Shown in pieces: positions 57,440 through 64,000 of a DNA stretch of 64,000 nucleotides. Source of the stretch: Lepraria neglecta (taxonomy: Eukaryota; Ascomycota; Lecanoromycetes; Lecanorales; Stereocaulaceae); assembly GCA_033220425.1 (NCBI GenBank), contig CM065648.1, positions 2,294,001 through 2,358,000 on the forward strand, in the 5' to 3' direction. The position numbers were made by a program, and so were the translations under genes. Position 1 is the first letter of the stretch. Every line of letters begins with the position of its first letter. The notes under the pieces were generated by a model that had not been told where the DNA came from, did not search any database, and saw only the letters and a list, made by a program, of their open reading frames with translations.

Positions 57440-58557
57440 CGTATCGGGTGGGCGAGGTTTGGAGGAGGAATAAAGGATCCTTTAGCTCCTCTGAATTTCA
57501 TGCTTGTGTAGCTTAATAACCTGCCAGCGGTCAATTCTCATGATCGTGGTCAATTGGCCTGCAAAAACATGTTGAGAGCTTCGAGAGCGCGTCATGATTG
57601 CAGAGAGCATGCCAAGACTTGCAAGGCTTATCGTTATCTTAGCGGCATGCACGAAATTCCAGCGACGCAGCTTAATAGAAAATGTTTACAACGGTAGTAT
57701 GATCCTAAATATTTTTTCAAGAGTCCCGTCGCGGTTAGTCAGCCTCGGCGCCTTTGCGCAGGTGCGATTCACCCTCCGCTCACCCACCGCTCATGATGTT
57801 CACCATCTGCTTAGGCGCCTCCCCTCTCGTTCTCCGATGCACCAATTATGCTGTCTCTGAGGTGGTTGGCCTCTGGAGTCGTTTTGGTCAACTCTAGACG
57901 GCGTTGCGTGGGCGACCAGTTTTTGGACCCCTAGGTCCTAAAACTGGAACCCTCCGAAGCCCCCAACATAACAGGGAGGCACACGCGGAGCGAGACCGAA
58001 TTCGTCACCAGGAAAAGCACGTTAAGAAGACGAAAGATGTCGAGACGTGGACACGCTACAGAAGTCTTCCGGAAATCTCTGCAAAAGCTTCACGCAATAA
58101 CTGTATATCAATAGTAACCCAATATTGTATGCAGTCCATAGATTGACCCCAATATTTCCTGGACCCATCATAGATCTCCAAAAAGCGTAGCAATATCTTC
58201 CTCGTACATCTTCAATCTTCATCTGCTATCTCATCTGAAGACACCATCGGCCCGATCAGCATCTACTATAAGACGCATACCTCACTTCATGGAAACGAAA
58301 GCCAGAACGTTGAATGCAACGAACATTTTCTGCACACCACTCCCATGACTGACTCTACATGAAGCGTCAGGTTGAGCTAAAGGGAATTAGAAATTTGTAC
58401 TGAGGACTCAAGATATGAATTGAGACTGACGAGGAGTAGAATGAGGGAAGGGAGTTTTGTGCTCAAAAAAGAACACGTCCGACAGTGTCAGCAACATTTA
58501 GACTCATACATGATCGGCTTTGAGGCAACTTTCGATGTTCTGCTTCAATAACGGCTC
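57440..58557. other. intergenic, no supported gene
   Basis: Over 1.1 kb between the DUF4385 gene start and the end of the NLR gene. Open frames at 57594-57860 and 57904-58146 have no domain and no codon signal that I can see. Confidence 0.5.
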
Positions 58558-61500
58558 TTAGCTCCTGAGCGTAGCGCATTTGATCACAGCCACCTCTCCG
58601 TTCCGTGGACACAACACTGTCCCGTCACTTGTGACAGCACAAAGCGCGAGGCAATCTGGGCTGATCCAATCCCCAGGTAGGAAATAATGCCGGCGGATCT
58701 CAGACATTCCACCTCCTGATAACGTTGTCTCGCTAGTACGGCGTCTTGATAACATTGAGGGCAGATTTGAGCCGCCTCTCGACACCGTCGTCTCACTGGT
58801 GCGGCGCGTGGAAATGTTCGACGGTAAAGGCAGACGCCATGAGCAAGCCCAGAAGTGGCGATCCAGGAACACGAGTCGGTCTCGGGAGAGGAAACCTAGT
58901 GGTATCTCAATATCGCAAGCCAGATTCTCGGGAAGCGTGATGTAGTCTAGCTCTTGTTGTTGGCTGGCGCTCTGAACACTAGCACTTGATGCTGATAAAT
59001 CGATGTCACTGAAACGAGGGCGGCTCCCCTGAGAACTTCCCAATGTTGCCACCTCAAACAGAATAACTTGCTTGTGCCTATGGCGAGAGCTGTCCAGCGG
59101 ATGGGAAGTTTGCACCAGTATGTACTTGTCCCCTGGCGTAAGAAGCACTCGGTCCACGGTTTCCTGGGCTTCCCAAAGGTTGACCGATCTGGAAAATCTT
59201 GCAGAGCTTCCGAGGTCTGATTGGCTAGCCTCGACCTCTGTCTCATCGTTGGTCATCAATGATAAGCTGGCCAACTGGTCCATGTATGGGGAGGCAGTAT
59301 GGAACGTATTGACCTCTTGCAAATCAACCCAAGCCCACATCTGTATCGTACCTGGCCCCACAGCTATCAGAATATTTTGATCAAGGGGATGATTGATCCA
59401 TTTGTATGACTGGTTCGGAGGGCTCAAGACAACTGAGGCATCCACATTCTTCGTAGAAATTGTGACAACACTCAATGTCGATGACGTGTATACAAATAAT
59501 TTTGTTGAGTCAGGATGAAAAAGCAGCTGCAGGATCGCCCCACGTGAGGTGCTGATAGGCATCTCAAGCTTCGACTCGGTTGCCCATTGAGCAGAGACAT
59601 CGCTCTTGGGCTGAAAAGTTTTGACAGACAATCCTCCGCTCAAATCGGCGATAGCAATGTAGCGTCCATTTGGGCTCCAAACCATTTGCTCCGTAGTCAT
59701 GTAACTCCTTGACCTTCCAAGATTTCCGACCTTACCACGAGATGTGTCAAAAAGCTCAGTGATTCCATCCTCTGTACCTAAGCTGTAGTAACGACCATTC
59801 GGATGCGTGGCCAAGGCCGTGATAGTATCGATGTTTCGGGACTGAACTCCTGGCATTGCCGATCGAGATACTATACTTTGCGAATCGCTCGCGTTGTCAC
59901 TGCTCCTCTCTGTCATCTCGGAGAGTTTGATCAAAGCGCTAGGTTCCCAAACGTTACCGAAGGAACCGCGGATATCATAGAGACGATGCGAATCTGGACT
60001 GAAAGACATGTCCAGTACCGGATCTTGGGCCGCAAGTTGGTATATGAGACAGAAGTCTGATGTGCTGAAGATTTTCACGTTCCCGGTTGCGTCTCCAGTG
60101 GCAAAGAAACTGCCATCTTGACTAACGACAAGCTTCGCGCCTCCGGTACGAATTTCCTCGACATCGTAATCATATGGATTCCACTTGAAGACTATCCCCT
60201 CTAGGTAGAGGCCGAGGATCTCTCCACTGTAGGGATGCCAGGTGATCTGAATCACTTCACCCCAGGCATTCTCAGCGTCACGACGCGAGCAGTGGCCCAC
60301 AAATTCGGGCCCTTGGACTTCCCAGACCGATGCTGGGTGGCCGCGATAGCCAAGAGCTACCTGGTTGCCATCTGGGCTAATAGCCATGCAACTGGGAGAG
60401 TTGACGAACGTGCCTTCTAACCGTTGCTCATCAAGCTCTGCAATGACTTCCCATCCGGACCCGGATTCGAACATTCTCCAGAGACGCACTCGACCGTCAC
60501 CGGAGCCTAGCATGATGGCCGTGTCGTCTTTCACAAAAGTCATTGACTGCGGTCGAGCACTCCTCGCTGGATTCCATGCGGATGCAATGCATTTACCGGT
60601 TGATACATTCCATACTCTAGTTGAGACAAACCCATATGTTACTAGCAGTATACCATTGGAGTTGACTTGCATCAAGCGGATACGCTCGCCATGTTGTAGT
60701 TGATGTAGTTCCTCAAAGCTCTTCTCTCCATAAACGTAGACCTTCCCTGCAGGATCCAAGATGGAAATGTAGGCACCGACGGCAGAAATGCTATCTGCAT
60801 GAGTTCCCGACCCAAAGGAGAGACGAGCAAGAGAGTCATCCCATGAGGTATTGGAAATCCCACTAATATTAAGAGACTTGATCTCTCTTCGGCCATACTG
60901 CTGATAGAGAATAGAGTCTTGCGGACAGAATGGCGGTATCAGGCGGTGGATCGCTTCAGGATTTCGGGCGAGATTGGCGCCAAACTTGCCGACTATCTTA
61001 ACCAAGTCCGAAGACCATTTTTCAACCATTTCACGTTCTGGTATCTGTCTATCAGACGGAACAACGTCTAGATCGGCGTTTCTCAGCTTATCCGCAAATC
61101 TTGAAAGGTAGATTGAGGCGGAAATCAATGTGCGAAGTTGCTCGTGGCTGGCCAGGGCTTGTATCCACACGAGCATAGAAGATCCTTTCGTGAATTTCAT
61201 CAGTATGGACATAGTATCCTGAGAGATTGGAGCCCCTTCGTAGAGATGACGGAACCACCCCGCAAGCGAATAACGCAGGAACATAGACTCCTGACCGCGG
61301 TTCACTTTTGCGCGAAGGTTATTCTCCATCAATCCGGTCATGCAGCGTACGAAAAGTTGTTCGTGCGCAGCTCGTCTGTTAATGTTGAACGGCCGGATCT
61401 GATCGCCAAGCAAGTACTCGCGAGCTGTCTGATGTACCATGGCCACGTTGCCATCACTGTCAACCACAACAAATCCGCCGCAGAGGTCTTCAATAGACTT

Positions 61501-63760
61501 CGGTAGATCGATGATCTCTTCTTCTCCCGTTTCCAGCGCCTGACAGAGTTCCTGAACATTCAAGGCCCGCGAAGCGCATGAGACCCAAGCCATTATATCA
61601 TGAGCACGTCTTCTATTCGTTCTTTCTGGGATGTCAGCCACGGACTGCGCCATTCGGCCATACAAGGCCTCCATCCCGGGAGGCAATTTCTCGAATGCTT
61701 TCCTGACATCTGCCTTTGTCATGCACTTGTTGATATTCTGAATTGCTAGGTGTACCCATAGAAAGTTCCCTCTGGCGCTCTCAAGAATTTCGTTGGTAAC
61801 CTCATCCTTGAACTTTCGCTCTGGAATATTCAGCTCTTGGTCAATGAAATGATGAAAGTCACGCTCGTGACCCTCGTTAGCCAAAATGTCCAATTTTGAA
61901 CCATCAAACGCTTTGAGGAACGCTGAAGTCAGTTCCTGAGTTTTGCGACTGATGATCAATATCCTGATGGGCGCTGGTGCCAGTAGCACATCAGACAGTA
62001 ATTTGAGGATTGTTCTTGGGGTATCAGATTCCTCAAGTCCATCGATGATCCAGTAGAGAGGTTGAGACATGGGAACTTTGAACAAGATCGCCCTGAATAA
62101 TTTCTGCCAAATACTTTGCACTTCCGCGCTCTTGACCTTTGAAATGTCTTCTGACATCTGGACTAGCTTCTGACGAAATGCAGGAACAGCGGCGGCAACT
62201 TGCGAGGCCAGTGATCGCAGCAACGTACTGGTTGACCGTTTGTTCTGATCGCCGAACCGAATAAAAAAGTACTGGCACAACCTATGTGATTCAACAAGAT
62301 GATTGATGACGAAGGATGCTAAAACAGATTTGCCGCTGGCAGCTGATCCGTGAAGCCACAGTGCTCGAGGACTTGGGCCGTTGTCGTATTCCCAGTCGAG
62401 GAACACCGGATTTTCAAGTATCCAGCGACACGTCCCTGCCGCCCAACGACCTCTGAAGAAGCTATAGTCAGTGTCAGGCGCGTCTGTTATACCCAGGGTA
62501 TATTCGACACCGAATCTGTCGTCTTCAAGTGATGTAGTTGCTTCATACTTGATTCCAGGAATGGGGAGCTTTCGAATGAGCGACTTCAGAACATTCCTCA
62601 CCGTGACATAGATGGGGTCTTGCGGACTCTCATACTTACACACCCCATGATGGTCCGCATGGAGAGCTTTGCAAGTTTCACCTGGGTACCCTAACACAGA
62701 AGATTCCTTTTCTAAAACCATGACCTTGTTTCTCTGAAGACCAACGGGCGTCATCTGGGTTTCGTAAAAAGAAATGATGTCGAGCTTTGGGGCGACGTGC
62801 CGAAATTGGTCATTCAACTTCTGCAGAGTGAAGGAATTCTTTGCAAGGTCACCAATGAACTGCTTCGGGGCGGAGATGAAAGAGGCCTGTAGAATACGAT
62901 TGAGGGTCTCTGCAAGGTTGGTCCCTCTATGCGGCGTAGATAAGAAAAGTATCGCGGAAACCATTCGAACAATTGTTTCATATTCTGGATCGTTTTGGCC
63001 TTGCAGATATGCCTACTCATTATCAATTGAATGCAATCAAAAAAGGAGAAGCTAGACTCACTTCTTTGACGATCAGACCTCCCATCGAATGCACAATGAA
63101 GATGATTGGCACCTGTAGAGTTATCAGACTTTTGGATCGAGGCGAGCGCAACGTGCCTTACAGCGCCAATGTCCAATTCGTCTGTTTTCTCATCTTTGGC
63201 ATATTTCAGCTCAAAGAGGAGCTCTTTCGCAAAGTCCAGTACAGACGAGGACTTGTTCGACACATCACGAACGATGTTGGCATCGTACCCGAAGGTCAAT
63301 ATCCTACCCAAGCATATTTCGGGTTCCAGAGGAAGAAATTTTGATGGCCAAAATTTATTCAGATCTTTGTTCTTTGACCACGAAAGCCGACTTGTTCCAC
63401 CAAGCCCGTGGACAAAGACGATGTCAAGCCTACGGTTTTCCTTCGGGGTGTGTACGACGTGCAGGCCTAAAGGATCTCTTGCTCCAGGGCTTCTACTTCG
63501 ATTGGGTAGAGATGGGTCTGCTGTGAGACTTCTATGAGGCACGTTTCTGCCCAACTCCTCAGTTTCAGCACCCGACTCGAGGACAGACGCATGTGGTGTA
63601 GACAAGGTTCGATCGAGTTGCGTTGCTTCGTTGGATTCCACAAGGGTTTTCTTTGAAGTTCTGGAACCGAAATGTTTCCCGAACTAGACCCATCGTACAC
63701 ACGTCAATCATAGCATTGTCTTACAATTGCAAGTGCACTGACCATCCTCGAAGCCTCCAT
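58558..63760 (-). CDS. NLR-type STAND protein: alpha/beta hydrolase - NACHT - WD40
   Basis: 1681 residues in four exons: 63760-63743, 63683-63162, 63112-63062, 63012-58558. The 18-base first exon (MEASRM) is inferred because the next frame lacks an ATG. Residues about 90-320 are a SesB-like alpha/beta hydrolase: VFVHGLGG, nucleophile Ser in VHSMGGLIVKE (exon 3), STPHRGT, and a probable catalytic His in ADHHGVCKY. The NACHT ATPase follows with P-loop GSAASGKS (about 419-426) and Walker B YWIIDGLEES; then a helical region. From about 950 to the end are degenerate WD40-type repeats (GSGDGRVRLWRM, VALGYRGHPASVWEV, ATGDATGNVKIFS). Such fungal NLRs act in non-self recognition and heterokaryon incompatibility, with the WD40 part as sensor and the hydrolase as effector. 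Exact role here unknown. Confidence 0.9.
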
Positions 63761-64000
63761 TACGATCGCCTAAGATCACACAGGTCATCTGATTTGGTGC
63801 CACGTATGGCCGTATAGCATGTATTAGCGCTTTTCTCAGCTGGACGCAGTGCGCCAAGATAGTTGGTTTGCTACAGGTTAGGTAACTGAGTTGCTCGACC
63901 AGAAGGTTATGATACGGTGGAACGAAAAGTCGCAGGTTGGCCAAAGGAAGCAACTACGCAAGAACGACGGTGTGAGGGGGGCGATTGCCCGAGTCAAACT

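Noticed and set aside
63708-63953. 81-codon frame upstream of the NLR gene as its first exon
   Set aside because: The splice that joins the NLR frame in phase starts from the short MEASRM exon in another frame; this frame does not join in phase.

Overview
The window is nuclear DNA of a filamentous ascomycete (Pezizomycotina; a leotiomycete or close relative is my best guess, not proven). Evidence: many short GT-AG introns of about 45-100 bases with CTAAC/CTGAC-type branch sites, Zn2Cys6 regulators, a fungal NACHT-WD40 receptor, a GH35 beta-galactosidase, Kei1, ALG3, Nop53, Sen34 and a Rab6-type GTPase. Exon joins given below were worked out by hand from splice signals and reading frame. Every multi-exon model called intact adds up to a whole number of codons.

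Layout. 1-10.1 kb: 5' part of a GH35 gene broken by a one-base frameshift, a Zn2Cys6 regulator, the ASTRA-associated WD40 protein Asa1, the Rieske protein of complex III and a hemerythrin-like protein. 10.4-10.9 kb: a 0.5-kb non-autonomous DNA transposon (MITE) with 27-bp terminal inverted repeats and an apparent target-site duplication. 11.1-17.9 kb: a tandem family of coiled-coil proteins of unknown function, with one intact copy and three decayed ones. 18-23.8 kb: ALG3, an eIF1A-like (EIF1AD) protein, an MFS transporter and tRNA endonuclease subunit Sen34.

24.6-36.5 kb is the most interesting block. A Zn2Cys6 regulator sits beside four metabolic genes in two divergent pairs: homoserine O-acetyltransferase / nitrilase, and O-acetylhomoserine sulfhydrylase-type PLP enzyme / aspartokinase. 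Together they could run aspartate to aspartyl phosphate, make O-acetylhomoserine and then replace its acetate at C-gamma. The same three enzyme types occur in the fusaric acid cluster of Fusarium, but there a polyketide synthase is present and none is seen here. Two steps (aspartate-semialdehyde dehydrogenase, homoserine dehydrogenase) are not in the window.

37-52 kb: a small secreted protein, a histidine-phosphatase family protein, a GILT-like thiol-reductase-family protein, a repeat-rich GPI-type wall protein, Kei1, Rab6/Ryh1, Nop53, and two genes each interrupted by one in-frame TAG (a beta-propeller protein and a hypothetical protein). 52-64 kb: a large disordered protein, a DUF4385 protein and a 1681-residue NLR-type protein (alpha/beta hydrolase, NACHT, WD40).
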